From Paenibacillus vini (GTDB taxonomy: Bacteria; Bacillota; Bacilli; Paenibacillales; Paenibacillaceae), in NCBI RefSeq assembly GCF_018403325.1, contig NZ_BOSL01000001.1, forward strand, positions 434,001-498,000: a DNA stretch of 64,000 nt, in the 5' to 3' direction. This document shows positions 34,469 through 43,525 of the stretch, in pieces (position 1 is the first letter of the stretch; the number at the start of each line of letters is the position of its first letter). The translations under genes and the position numbers were made by a program. The notes under the pieces are model-generated. The model searched no databases, had not been told where the DNA came from, and saw only the letters and a program-made list of their open reading frames with translations.

Positions 34469-35518
34469 TTATCCGTTTTTGATTTCGGCCAGCAGTTCGT
34501 ACGAACGGAGGCGGGCCTTGTGGTCGTAAACCTGGGCGGCGACGATCAATTCATCGGCCTGGGTCTCCTGTATAATCTCCTCCAGCCGGGCGCGTACCGT
34601 CTCGGGCGAACCAATGGCGGCGAAGCCTAGCTGCCGTTGAACGAGCGCTTTTTCCTGCGGTGTCCAGATCGACTCCATGCTGTCGACCGGGGCGCTAAGC
34701 TGCCCGGTCCGGCGGCGGATCAGGTTCAGGAACTGCTGCTCCTGAGATGTCGCCAGCCTGCGTGCTTCAGCGTCGGTATCGGCTACGATGACATTAACGC
34801 CGGCCATCGCATACGGCTTCTCCAAAAATTCCGACGGCCGGAAATGGCCGCGGTACAGATCGAACGCCGGCAGCAAGTAATCCGGCGCAAAATGGCTGGC
34901 GAAGGCGAACGGCAGGCCTAGCGCGGCGGACAGCTGGGCGCTGAAGCCGCTGGAGCCGAGAAGCCAGATCGGGACGTTCAAGCCTTCGCCGGGAATGGCC
35001 CGGACCCGCATCGACGAGCCGGATACGGGCTGGAAATAATCGCGGAGCTCGCGCAGCCGCTCCGGGAAATCCTGGCCGTCGCTGCCCGGGCCGCGACGCA
35101 GCGCTTGCGAGGTCAGCTGGTCGGAGCCCGGCGCCCGGCCGAGGCCGAGGTCGATCCGGCCCGGGTACAGCGACTCGAGCGTGCCGAACTGCTCGGCGAT
35201 CACGAGCGGAGAGTGGTTCGGCAGCATGATGCCGCCGGAACCGACCCGAATCTTGCTCGTTCCGCCGGCGACATGGCCGATCACCACGGACGTAGCCGAG
35301 CTTGCGATGCCGGGCATGCTGTGGTGCTCGGCAAGCCAGAAGCGGAGATAGCCCCATTTTTCGGCATGCTGAGCGAGGTCGAGCGTATTTTGCAGAGATT
35401 GAGTCGCCGTGCTTCCGGCGGTAATCGGTGCAAGATCCAATATGGACAGGGGAATCGTGGACAGCCGTCTGTTATTGGAATCGGTAGCGGAATGGAGACC
35501 ATAATTAAGATCAGACAT
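34469..35518 (-). CDS. LLM-class flavin-dependent oxidoreductase (bacterial luciferase-like)
   Basis: 349-residue TIM-barrel flavoenzyme of the luciferase-like monooxygenase superfamily, most similar in style to the YceB/MsnO8 group. Landmarks are [12 protein letters not shown] at the N-terminus, [41 protein letters not shown], and [15 protein letters not shown]. It would use reduced FMN to oxidise a small organic substrate, which is unknown. The start is ATG 35518 with AGGAGG upstream; the frame continues to 35569 without a better site. It is a single gene convergent with the nitrite operon. Confidence 0.9.
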   Translation of the reverse strand: MSDLNYGLHSATDSNNRRLSTIPLSILDLAPITAGSTATQSLQNTLDLAQHAEKWGYLRFWLAEHHSMPGIASSATSVVIGHVAGGTSKIRVGSGGIMLPNHSPLVIAEQFGTLESLYPGRIDLGLGRAPGSDQLTSQALRRGPGSDGQDFPERLRELRDYFQPVSGSSMRVRAIPGEGLNVPIWLLGSSGFSAQLSAALGLPFAFASHFAPDYLLPAFDLYRGHFRPSEFLEKPYAMAGVNVIVADTDAEARRLATSQEQQFLNLIRRRTGQLSAPVDSMESIWTPQEKALVQRQLGFAAIGSPETVRARLEEIIQETQADELIVAAQVYDHKARLRSYELLAEIKNG

Positions 35519-35789
35519 GAATTCGATACCTCCTGATAAGTTAGTTTTGCTAGTGAACAGCGGGATCATACTTTAGGTTCCGGTTTAAGGAAAGGTATGC
35601 ACTCTTCACGAACTTTAGATCACTATCATACCAAAAGTAACTGGAGAATTGAAAGTTATGGGCTGGAACCAAAGGCAAATGCCTTGTTTTTAGTGTTGTG
35701 TTGGTGTTGTTTGGCGCAGTTGCACAAAGTTTGAGTGCTTGCATCCCACGCGTACGTGTCTATATGGGGCAAAACTCCCCTTATGAACA

Positions 35790-35983
35790 AATTTAACTGT
35801 AAAACCTGCAGCTATTTTTTTGATTAGGGAATGATTGAGAAAAATAACTGTAAAACCTACAGCTAATTTAGCATGTTTTACAGTTTAGCAGGCTAATCGG
35901 GGGAATTAACTGCAGGTTTTACAGCTAATTAGTTATTTTGGCCTGAATCAGTGAAATTAACTGTAGAATATCCAGTTAATTTC
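35790..35983. repeat. Cluster B of the dispersed short palindromic repeat (4 copies plus a half)
   Basis: Copies lie at 35790-35817, 35841-35869, 35903-35932 (inverse orientation) and 35954-35983, with a half copy at about 35872-35889. The core of the second is AACTGTAAAACCTACAGCT and of the third AACTGCAGGTTTTACAGCT. Ends are AAATTAACTG-like and CAGCTAATTT-like, so every copy is an imperfect palindrome. The roughly 1-kb stretch 35519-36534 holds no convincing gene: besides these copies it contains the tandem repeat at 36078 and the terminator at 36393. Confidence 0.85.
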
Positions 35984-36077
35984 TCCTGAGGCAGGGATAA
36001 TCATCCGTGAGTTCCAACTTTGTACGAACCGGGTCGGCCTAGGATTTGCGCCAGTTCCAAAGTAATCTAATTACTCG

Positions 36078-36290
36078 ATGTAACTATCCCACTCCCGAGC
36101 TACCTTACCGCCGCAACAAGTAACTATCCCGCTCCCGATCAACCTCGCCGCACCAAGTAAATGTCCAACTCGCGATCAACCTCACCGCATCAAGTAACTA
36201 TCCCACTCCCGAACAACCTCACCGCATCAAGTAACTATCCCACTCCCGAACAACCTCACCGCCACCAAGCAACTATCCCCTCACCCGAAG
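36078..36290. repeat. Tandem repeat, about six units of 37-40 bases
   Basis: Successive copies of TAACTATCCC-type words begin at 36081, 36121, 36158 (variant), 36195, 36232 and 36270 (variant), giving periods of 40, 37, 37, 37 and 38. The unit also contains CTCCCGAACAACCTC and ACCGCATCAAG; the units beginning 36195 and 36232 are nearly identical. There are no unique spacers. A 172-codon open frame (36161-36679) through it is made by the repeat and is not considered a gene. Confidence 0.9.
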
Positions 36291-36392
36291 GACTTGTCCC
36301 AAGTGTGTCCGGGGATTTTCGCCTCTATCTTAAGTCGGCTAACGAATTGTTAAGCAAGCTCCCAAATGTCCTGCATACCGGGCGACCTTGCG

Positions 36393-36442
36393 ACAACAAA
36401 AAAACGGCCCGCCAAGCACCAAGTGCTTTCGAGCCGTTTTTC
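36393..36442 (-). terminator. Terminator of the leftward permease operon
   Basis: On the minus strand AAAACGGCtc...ggGCCGTTTT arms enclose an inner AAGCACTT-GGTGCTT stem, followed by a run of T (complement of the A run 36398-36404). It lies about 95 bases after the permease stop. Confidence 0.8.
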
Positions 36443-36534
36443 GCCAATCCTTTTTCTTTTACTTATTCTCTCAATCCATTCGGTTCGATCCACCAACCCA
36501 TTCTCTCCAATCCGCGAGAGCGGATCGGGAGGGA

Positions 36535-37365
36535 TCAGCCTTTCACCGCGCCGGCGACAACGCCTTTGACGATGTATTTTTGCAGGAAGATAAATACGAC
36601 GATGGATGGCAGGACGGCCATCACCATGGCGGTCATTGCATACTGCCAGTCCGAGGTGTACTGCCCGACGAAGGTGTAGGCAGCCAGGGTCAGCGTTTTG
36701 GTGTCCGGCGAGCCGTTGACCATCAGGAGTGGAAGCAGGAAGTCGTTCCAGATCCACATGACGTCGATGATGATGATCGTGGTCGTTACGGACTTGAGCA
36801 GCGGGAAGATTACGCTGAAGAACAGCCGGAATCCGGATGCGCCGTCGATAGTGGCACTTTCGTCGATTTCCTTAGGGATGCCTTTTACGAAACCATGATA
36901 GATGAACAGAGCCAGCGGTGCGCCGAAGCCCCAATACATGATACCCAGTCCCCAGGTACTTTCAGAAAGATGCAGGTTTTTCGCCATTTGGAGGACGGTC
37001 AGCATGATGGACTGGAACGGAATAAGCATCGGCATAATGCACAGGAAATAGATGATCGAGCTTGTTCTGGATTTCGTCCGTGCCAGTTTATAAGCGGCGA
37101 TGGAGGAGACCAGAATGATCCCTGCCAGGCCCAGGATCGTAATCACGGCGTTGTTCAGGAACAGCCGCGGGTAGTTGATGAAATTCCAAACGTACGAGTA
37201 ATTCTCGAACACCAGGGATTTCGGAAGCGCGATAACGTCGGTCATGACCTCGGAGAAGCTTTTTAAGGAATTGATTATGGTCAGGAACAACGGATACAGG
37301 AATATCAAGGACAAAATGACCATCACGACTTCAAGGACGATGCGTCCGGCTCTGTTGGTTTTCAT
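36535..37365 (-). CDS. ABC sugar permease, MalG/LacG type
   Basis: 276-residue CUT1 permease with six helices. The EAA loop is IPKEIDESATIDGASGFRLF near residues 183-202. It closes the two-gene leftward operon and overlaps its partner by one base. Together they should form the channel for the binding protein at 42066, which is encoded 4 kb away beyond the kinase/regulator pair. No ATPase gene is present. Confidence 0.92.
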   Translation of the reverse strand: MKTNRAGRIVLEVVMVILSLIFLYPLFLTIINSLKSFSEVMTDVIALPKSLVFENYSYVWNFINYPRLFLNNAVITILGLAGIILVSSIAAYKLARTKSRTSSIIYFLCIMPMLIPFQSIMLTVLQMAKNLHLSESTWGLGIMYWGFGAPLALFIYHGFVKGIPKEIDESATIDGASGFRLFFSVIFPLLKSVTTTIIIIDVMWIWNDFLLPLLMVNGSPDTKTLTLAAYTFVGQYTSDWQYAMTAMVMAVLPSIVVFIFLQKYIVKGVVAGAVKG

Positions 37366-38252
37366 TAGGCCTCAACCTCCCTGCGTTTGAAGATCGTCAA
37401 TTGAATGACGGTGATGACGAGAACGGCCACGAACAGAATAAGCGCTTTGGCTGTGCCGTATCCGTACAGATTGTTCTGGAAAGTGTCGCGGTAGATATCG
37501 TAAGCCACGGAATAAGTAGTTCCGCCGGGTCCGCCTCCGGTCAACGACAGGATGACGTCGAATACTTTGATCGAGTTGGTCAGCGCCATAAATACGGAAA
37601 TCGTAATGGATGGTGCCAGCAGCGGCAGCGTAATATTGAAGAACCGGCGAACCGGGCCGGCCCCGTCCACGGTGGCCGCTTCTTTCAAGTCATCCGGTAC
37701 CGATTGTAAACCGGCAATGTAAATAACAAGATAGAAACCGATCGATTGCCATAAGGAGACGAACAGTACAGAAATAAACGCGAGCCCCGGTTCACCGAGC
37801 CAACTGAGCTGGAAAATGCCCCAGCCGGTGCTTGCCCCCAACGATTCGAAGCCTTGCATAAAAATAAATTTCCAGATAAAGCCGACAATGACCAAGCTGA
37901 GAATGTACGGAATAAAGAAAGCGGCTCTCAGCCAGTTCGTCGATTTCAGCTTCATGTCCAGCACCAAAGCCAGCAGAATGGCCAGTACATTAACCAGAAT
38001 GATATAGAGAACGGCATATTTCACGGTGAACCAGGCGGCGTGAGTGAAGTTCGCGTCTCCCATAAAAATTTGCTTAAAGTTGTCAAGTCCGACAAATTTA
38101 GGATGCTTGGAGATCCCGTTCCATTTGGTCAGGGAGTAGCGAATCGTCATAATGAACGGATAATAAAATACAGCGATTACACAAATCAGGATCGGTAGCG
38201 TAAATGCTCCGAATTCAAGTCTTTCGGCCCGTCTTCTCCCTTGTTTAAACAT
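37365..38252 (-). CDS. ABC sugar permease, MalF/LacF type
   Basis: 295-residue CUT1 permease; EAA loop VPDDLKEAATVDGAGPVRRF, near residues 197-216; first helix FGAFTLPILICVIAVFYYPF. It is the first gene of the leftward operon and is divergent from the sensor kinase gene, with about 200 bases between the starts. Context (GH36 nearby) suggests alpha-galactosides such as raffinose or melibiose as substrate; this is inference. Confidence 0.92.
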   Translation of the reverse strand: MFKQGRRRAERLEFGAFTLPILICVIAVFYYPFIMTIRYSLTKWNGISKHPKFVGLDNFKQIFMGDANFTHAAWFTVKYAVLYIILVNVLAILLALVLDMKLKSTNWLRAAFFIPYILSLVIVGFIWKFIFMQGFESLGASTGWGIFQLSWLGEPGLAFISVLFVSLWQSIGFYLVIYIAGLQSVPDDLKEAATVDGAGPVRRFFNITLPLLAPSITISVFMALTNSIKVFDVILSLTGGGPGGTTYSVAYDIYRDTFQNNLYGYGTAKALILFVAVLVITVIQLTIFKRREVEA

Positions 38253-38320
38253 AAATGCACCTCTTTTTTCCCGGCGATCACGTAGCGTCGCCTATGGATT
38301 TCTTTATGTCGGGTTCAAAG

Positions 38321-38414
38321 TTGACTTTTTGAACATCGTCTATAATGTATTATAGAGCAGGGAATAATCCGCCCTAAATGGATTTAAGAAAACAGTTAAG
38401 GGTAAAAAGGTGAA
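38321..38414. promoter_or_regulatory. Divergent control region between permease and kinase genes
   Basis: The 207-base gap holds TTGACT (38321-38326), a perfect-arm dyad TCTATAATGTATTATAGA (38339-38356) whose arms look like -10 boxes on either strand, and TTAAGGGTAAAAAGGTGAA (38396-38414). The last word is repeated in inverse orientation (18 of 19 bases) before the binding-protein gene at 41942-41960. These could be sites for the regulator encoded at 40279. Exact promoters cannot be fixed. Confidence 0.5.
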
Positions 38415-38459
38415 CTGTAAAAGAGTGAACACGAAGCTTTACGCCGAAGGATGAGTGCC

Positions 38460-40286
38460 ATGATCGAACGCATAAGAAGAGCTTTCAGAAGCCTGATCGA
38501 CATAATGTCGGGCCGGCTGGTCAATAAGCTTATTTTGTTTTTTTCCACGATAATTATCCTCGTTGTCGGATCTTTGACCATAATTTCCTATCAGATCATC
38601 CAACGGGAATCCGTCGACCACAATATGTCCAGTACGGCAAACAATTTAAAGCTGGTCAATCAGAACCTGGAGGATTATTTGGCCGGGATCGAGCAGCTGT
38701 CGCTGCCGCAAATCCGGTATGACGACCTCATCCGGGCTATCATCAATGAGGATGAGGATTACGCCTCCAAAATGTATTTGGAGGATTACCTGCGGAACCT
38801 TTTTTATTCACGCAATGATTTAAACAGTATCTACATCTACCTGATTGGCCAGGGAAAATACTATTCAATTACCCAGGAGGCTTACGATACCAAGCTGAAG
38901 GTTAGCTATGAGGCTCAAATCCCTTATCAGGACTGGTACAAGCATGCCATGGAAAGTCCGAACAACCGGTCCTACCAATCCTTTGCCGACTTGAATGAGA
39001 ACCCGGGGTATTCCGCGATTACCGACCCCGGGTTTATGGCTTATCACCGCGTGATCCGGTCTATCGCTTCCAGGGAGCCCAGGGCGGTTATTTCTTTTTA
39101 TTTGAAGCCAACCATGAAGAATGAAATTATGAAGGATATCCCGTTTGAGAACGGGGAGCATCTCTTGTTCCTGGATCCCGACAACGTCCCGTTTCACTCG
39201 GACGACCTGGAATTCTATAACCGCATGAAGCAGGCGGACTTGCTGCCTCGATTGGAGCAGCAGAAGGAGCGTGAGCCGATCACCTGGACTACGGGGGATA
39301 AGAAGTACCTGATCGTGTACAACGTCGGTGAACAGGACGGGTGGAAGCTGATCAAACCGATTCCTTACAGCAACATCTACGAGGCGGCGCGAAAAACGCG
39401 GGACTTGAATTATCTCATAGGCTTATTGTTTCTTTTAATATCCGTAATTCTTGTGACGTTGATCTCTAACGCGATAACTCAGCCCCTTAAGAAGCTGTCC
39501 CGCCAAATGAGGCGTTTCAGCGAAGGGAGCTTTGATGTGACGGCGCCGGTGAAGGGACGTGACGAGTTGGCTTATCTGTCCCGGCATTTCAACCGGATGG
39601 TCACCCGCACCAACGACTTGATCAATGAACGGTACAAGATGAAGCTGGTGGAGAAGAACGCGATCCTGAAAGCGCTGGAAGCCGAGATAAATCCGCATTT
39701 CTTGTATAATGCGCTTCAGGCCATTTCCACCAAAGCCTTAAAGAGCGGGGATGATGACGTTGCGGAAATGGTGGACGCGCTGGCCTTCACGCTCCGATAT
39801 TGCATAAGCGGGAAAGACATCGTATACGCTAAGGAAGAGCTGCGGCATATAGACCGTTATCTGGCTCTGCAAAAGGCGAGATTCGGCAGCCGGCTCGAGG
39901 TTGAAGTCGAGTGGGACGAGTCGTTGATGGAGTTGCAAATTCCAAAACTGTCAATCCAATCGTTAGTTGAAAATTCGATCAAGCACGCAGTTGAAAAGGT
40001 GTCGATAGGAATCACGATCAAAATTAGCGCCGGGCTGGAAGAGAGTCATGCGGTAATCCTAGTGGAGGATAACGGCCCCGGTATTTCTCCGGCTCGTATG
40101 GAACAAGTATTGCAGTCCTTCCGCACGGAATGGGAGGAGCAAGAAGGAGAGAATATCGGACTGAAGAATCTGAACACCCGGCTGAAGCTGCTGTATGGGG
40201 AAGAGGCCGGTTTAGAGATAGAGAGCGGAGAAAACGGAACGAAAATGAGGATGCTGATTCCGCGGGGAGGCCAGAGTCATGTATAA
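38460..40286 (+). CDS. Sensor histidine kinase, YesM type
   Basis: 608-residue membrane sensor: helix 1 (LILFFSTIIILVVGSLTII), extracellular region of about 270 residues, helix 2 (LIGLLFLLISVILVTLI), HAMP linker, phospho-acceptor His413 in AEINPHFLYNALQA, then N box SLVENSIKHAV and G box VEDNGPGI. ATG 38460 is preferred because AAGGATGAG lies just before it; ATG 38451 falls inside that site. The stop overlaps the regulator gene by 8 bases. It probably controls the divergent permeases, the binding protein and the alpha-galactosidase. Confidence 0.92.
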   Translation: MIERIRRAFRSLIDIMSGRLVNKLILFFSTIIILVVGSLTIISYQIIQRESVDHNMSSTANNLKLVNQNLEDYLAGIEQLSLPQIRYDDLIRAIINEDEDYASKMYLEDYLRNLFYSRNDLNSIYIYLIGQGKYYSITQEAYDTKLKVSYEAQIPYQDWYKHAMESPNNRSYQSFADLNENPGYSAITDPGFMAYHRVIRSIASREPRAVISFYLKPTMKNEIMKDIPFENGEHLLFLDPDNVPFHSDDLEFYNRMKQADLLPRLEQQKEREPITWTTGDKKYLIVYNVGEQDGWKLIKPIPYSNIYEAARKTRDLNYLIGLLFLLISVILVTLISNAITQPLKKLSRQMRRFSEGSFDVTAPVKGRDELAYLSRHFNRMVTRTNDLINERYKMKLVEKNAILKALEAEINPHFLYNALQAISTKALKSGDDDVAEMVDALAFTLRYCISGKDIVYAKEELRHIDRYLALQKARFGSRLEVEVEWDESLMELQIPKLSIQSLVENSIKHAVEKVSIGITIKISAGLEESHAVILVEDNGPGISPARMEQVLQSFRTEWEEQEGENIGLKNLNTRLKLLYGEEAGLEIESGENGTKMRMLIPRGGQSHV

Positions 40287-41928
40287 AGTGCTCATCATTG
40301 ATGACGAGGAGCCGCTGCGCGAGGCGATTTCAATTCTTGGCGATTGGGAAGGGCTGCAGGTTGACGAGGTGTTGGAGGCGACGGATGGAGTGTCCGGGCT
40401 GGAAATGCTGAAGGCGCACAAGCCGGATCTGGTAATCGTCGATATGAAAATGCCGGAGATGAACGGGGTGGAATTCCTGCGGATCGTAGAATCGGAATAC
40501 CCGGAGCTGCTGACGATCGTCATAAGCGGGTACAACGATTTTGAATTTACCAGGCAGGCCATTCACTCCAAGGTGGTCGATTATTTGCTGAAGCCGATTA
40601 ACCGGCAGGATTTGAATCAGGCGCTGCGCAAAGCGATCGGGCTTTTGGAGGCGAAGCGGCAGGTTCGAAGTGAATCCATTACCCGCAATATCGCCTACAA
40701 TATGTCGCTGCCGAAGCTGAAGGAAAAAATTTATTTATCGATTATAGAACGCAGTTTGAAAAAACAGAGCAACAAAGCCTTTCTGGCGCTGATCGGGGCG
40801 GAGGACGAAAACCTCCGTTACGGAGCGTTTGTGCTGCGCATTCTTAATATGGAGTCGATCCGCGACAGCCGCTTTAACTCCGATACCGAGCTGCTGTATT
40901 TTGCCGTCGCCAATGTCATTAACGAGATGTCGGACGATCGTCTGCAGTGCTTCAGCTTCGCGAATCCCAAGCAGGAGCGGGAAGTCATAGCCGTCTATAC
41001 TTCACGTGGCGGATATCCTCAAGAGCTTCTGTTTCAATCGGAACAATTATTAAAAAAAGTGGTGTCGACCTTAAGCTCGCTATTCGGCATTATCTCGGCT
41101 GGCGGGGTGGGGACGCCCTGTTCCGACGCCCTGGAGCTTGCCGATTCTTATGAAGCGGCCAGTTCCTCGGTGCAGGCGGTCGATCTGTTGAAGCTGACAG
41201 GTAAGGCGGTTATCGGTCCTCAGGACAAGCTGCCGAACCGGGATGTTCATTCCTTGACGGGGCGGGTATCGATACTGCGCAGTACACTGGAAGCCGGGAA
41301 CCTGAATCAGGCAAAAACCATACTCGGAGAATTTATTAAGAAAGTAAGGACTTCCGGGCTGTTCAGCTTGGGGGATGCCGATCGCATGATCCGCGAGATG
41401 GTGGTGCTTTTTAACGATATCGCGCTGGAACTGGGCGTGCCTGCCGACAAAATGCCTTCTTCCGGAGGAGAGCGGGCACTTCGGTCCTTCCGTTTGCAAA
41501 CCGATTTCGCTACTTTCGATGAATTCGAGAGCCTGCTCATGCGAATACTGGAATACTACAGCGAGCAAATCCGCAAGTCGATAGCCGGGGATCGCTCGTT
41601 CAACGTGGATGATATCAAGGAGTATATTGATAACCACTATTTTGAGGATATTAAGATTTCCATGTTTACGGAGAAGTACTTTCTCAGCCGGGAGTATCTG
41701 ATGAAGCTGTTTAAGCAGCAGTTCGGTTACGGAATTCATGAATATGTGCAAAAGGTTCGGATGGACAAGGCCCAGCAATTGCTTGACGATTCATCCCTGA
41801 AAATTCAGGACATTTCAGAGATGCTCGGGTACAAGGATAAGAACTATTTCAGCAAAGCCTTCCGGAATTATTATTCCGTTTCGCCGTCCGAATACCGAAA
41901 TCAACGTGCCGGAGAGGGCAAAAAGTGA
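40279..41928 (+). CDS. Response regulator, YesN type
   Basis: 549-residue regulator with receiver Asp55 in VIVDMKMPEM, Lys in LLKPINRQD, a central linker of about 300 residues and a C-terminal AraC-type HTH pair (ISMFTEKYFLSREYLMKLFK; IQDISEMLGYKDKNYFSKAF). The second helix pair is fully typical, unlike that in the regulator at 12879. It is the cognate partner of the kinase upstream. Confidence 0.93.
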   Translation: MYKVLIIDDEEPLREAISILGDWEGLQVDEVLEATDGVSGLEMLKAHKPDLVIVDMKMPEMNGVEFLRIVESEYPELLTIVISGYNDFEFTRQAIHSKVVDYLLKPINRQDLNQALRKAIGLLEAKRQVRSESITRNIAYNMSLPKLKEKIYLSIIERSLKKQSNKAFLALIGAEDENLRYGAFVLRILNMESIRDSRFNSDTELLYFAVANVINEMSDDRLQCFSFANPKQEREVIAVYTSRGGYPQELLFQSEQLLKKVVSTLSSLFGIISAGGVGTPCSDALELADSYEAASSSVQAVDLLKLTGKAVIGPQDKLPNRDVHSLTGRVSILRSTLEAGNLNQAKTILGEFIKKVRTSGLFSLGDADRMIREMVVLFNDIALELGVPADKMPSSGGERALRSFRLQTDFATFDEFESLLMRILEYYSEQIRKSIAGDRSFNVDDIKEYIDNHYFEDIKISMFTEKYFLSREYLMKLFKQQFGYGIHEYVQKVRMDKAQQLLDDSSLKIQDISEMLGYKDKNYFSKAFRNYYSVSPSEYRNQRAGEGKK

Positions 41929-41960
41929 ACTGGATGACAACTTCACTTTTTTACCCTTAA
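41915..41960. promoter_or_regulatory. Large dyad at the end of the regulator gene and upstream of the binding-protein gene
   Basis: AGGGCAAAAAGTGAA (41915-41929) is nearly complementary to TTCACTTTTTTACCCT (41942-41957), with a 12-base loop. It spans the regulator stop codon and ends in a T run, so it can act as a terminator. The same word, AGGGTAAAAAGGTGAA, occurs once in the divergent region at 38399-38414, so a protein-binding role is also possible. Confidence 0.6.
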
Positions 41961-42065
41961 ATCATCACTTATCTACATTTTTATCCTGCTGCCTTTTCAT
42001 TAGAATAAGGACCATAGCAGGCAAGGCCTCTAGACAACATACACAAGAAAGCGGGGTTTGAATTT

Positions 42066-43385
42066 ATGAAAAAGAAGATTTGGGCCGGCCTTTTCAGCTT
42101 GACTCTGATCATGGGATTGTTATCCGCTTGCAGCGGAAATAACGGTGCCAATGAAGGGGCAAACGGAGCAAATACCGGAAACAACGGTGCCGCTAACGAC
42201 AACAAGAAAGTTACGATCAACATGTTCACCGCTTCTCCGGAATATACGAATGCGTTTAATGCTTACATCGAAGAATACAAAAAGGTAAAACCGAACGTTA
42301 CGATTAATCTGGAAATCATGCAAGCCGACTACAACACGGTGCTGAAGTCGAGAATCGCAGCAGGCAGTACGCCTGACGTATTCCAGACGACGGCAGGCGG
42401 GGACATCGACACCTATGCCGAGTACAGCGCAGATCTTACCGATGAGCCGCTGACGGCAGCCATGACCGACGCCGTTCGCGCCAACATGAGCTCCACGGAC
42501 GGCAAGGTGCTCGGACTTCCGGTTAAGGGCAATCTGTTCTCGCTGGTTTACAACAAGAAGCTCTTTGACGAAGCGGGAATTACGGAGTTCCCAAAAACAA
42601 CAGCTGAAATGGACGACGCCATCGCCAAGCTGGAAGCCAAAGGAATTACGCCTTTCGCCAATGCTTATAAAGAATGGTGGGTATGGAAACACATTTTCCA
42701 ACATTTTGTTGATGCCGCCGCTCAAGACGCAGGCGTGACTCCAAAAGAGCTCGTTGACAAGTTCATTGCCGGTGACGCAAAAATCAAAGATTATCCGGTT
42801 CTCTACAACAACTTCTTCGCTTATGTAGACACTACGATTAAACATGGTACGGATAAGCCGCTCGAACGCGACAGCAACGCGCAAGTCAGCGACTTTGCTT
42901 CGGGTAAAGCCGCGATTCTGAACGGTAAAGGCGCATGGGATGAAGAAGCGATCAAGAAAATTACGCCGGACATCCAAATCGGCATCGCAGGTTACCCTGT
43001 CAGCGACAAGGCCGAGCAATCCATGATTATTACCGGTGCCGACCAAGCGCTGCGGATTAACAAAGATTCCAAGGTCGCTAAAGAAACGATCGAATTCTTT
43101 AACTGGCTGTACACTTCGGAATACGGGAAAAACTGGTTCTCCGGCGTAGCCAAAGTAATTCCTCCAATCAAGGATGCTCCGCTTCCGGATTTGGATATGC
43201 CGAAACAAATGGACGAAATTTTGAAGACTCAAGCGTCGGGCGATCTGGCCATCAACTACTCGCTGGATACGTTCCATCAAAAATTCGGTGAAATTATGCA
43301 AGCTTACATCGGCGGCAGCAAAAACAAAGACCAAGCCGTTACTGAAATCGAGCAAGCTTGGGTGCAATTGGGCTCTGCTCAATAA
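42066..43385 (+). CDS. ABC transporter sugar-binding lipoprotein (family 1)
   Basis: 439-residue binding protein with a lipoprotein signal (KKKIWAGLFSLTLIMGLLSAC, lipobox LSAC near residue 22) and an Asn/Gly-rich linker. The body has the usual MalE-like pattern with TINMFTASPEY, SRIAAGSTPDVF and FNWLYTSEYGKNWF. It should feed the permeases encoded at 36535-38252. GAAAGCGGGG precedes the ATG. A terminator follows, which separates it from the alpha-galactosidase. Confidence 0.92.
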   Translation: MKKKIWAGLFSLTLIMGLLSACSGNNGANEGANGANTGNNGAANDNKKVTINMFTASPEYTNAFNAYIEEYKKVKPNVTINLEIMQADYNTVLKSRIAAGSTPDVFQTTAGGDIDTYAEYSADLTDEPLTAAMTDAVRANMSSTDGKVLGLPVKGNLFSLVYNKKLFDEAGITEFPKTTAEMDDAIAKLEAKGITPFANAYKEWWVWKHIFQHFVDAAAQDAGVTPKELVDKFIAGDAKIKDYPVLYNNFFAYVDTTIKHGTDKPLERDSNAQVSDFASGKAAILNGKGAWDEEAIKKITPDIQIGIAGYPVSDKAEQSMIITGADQALRINKDSKVAKETIEFFNWLYTSEYGKNWFSGVAKVIPPIKDAPLPDLDMPKQMDEILKTQASGDLAINYSLDTFHQKFGEIMQAYIGGSKNKDQAVTEIEQAWVQLGSAQ

Positions 43386-43404
43386 CACAAAGGCCGCTTC
43401 AACT

Positions 43405-43437
43405 AAAACGCAGCACCGGGCGGTGCTGCGTTTTGTT
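43405..43437 (+). terminator. Terminator after the binding-protein gene
   Basis: AAAACGCAGCACC (43405-43417) and GGTGCTGCGTTTT (43422-43434) form a perfect 13-bp stem with a GGGC loop. The T run is the stem's own end plus GTTTA, so some read-through into the next gene is possible. Confidence 0.85.
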
Positions 43438-43525
43438 TATTTTTGGATACGGTAGTTATAGAATTAGCTTCATAGGATTACGTCACCTTTACGGAGGATT
43501 ACAAAGAAGGCAGGTGTGAACGACA

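Noticed and set aside
36078-36290. Possible CRISPR array
   Set aside because: Units are 37-40 bases head to tail with no unique spacers, drifting copies, and no cas genes in the window.
36161-36679. 172-codon open frame on the plus strand
   Set aside because: It is built from the tandem repeat and then runs antisense to the terminator and permease end; low-complexity Pro/His/Ser content and no ribosome-binding site.
36388-37266. 292-codon plus-strand frame
   Set aside because: Antisense shadow of a well-supported ABC permease gene; composition (Asp/Gln/Arg-rich) typical of a reverse-frame artefact.
42120-43388. 422-codon minus-strand frame
   Set aside because: Lies fully opposite the sugar-binding lipoprotein, which has signal peptide, lipobox and family match.
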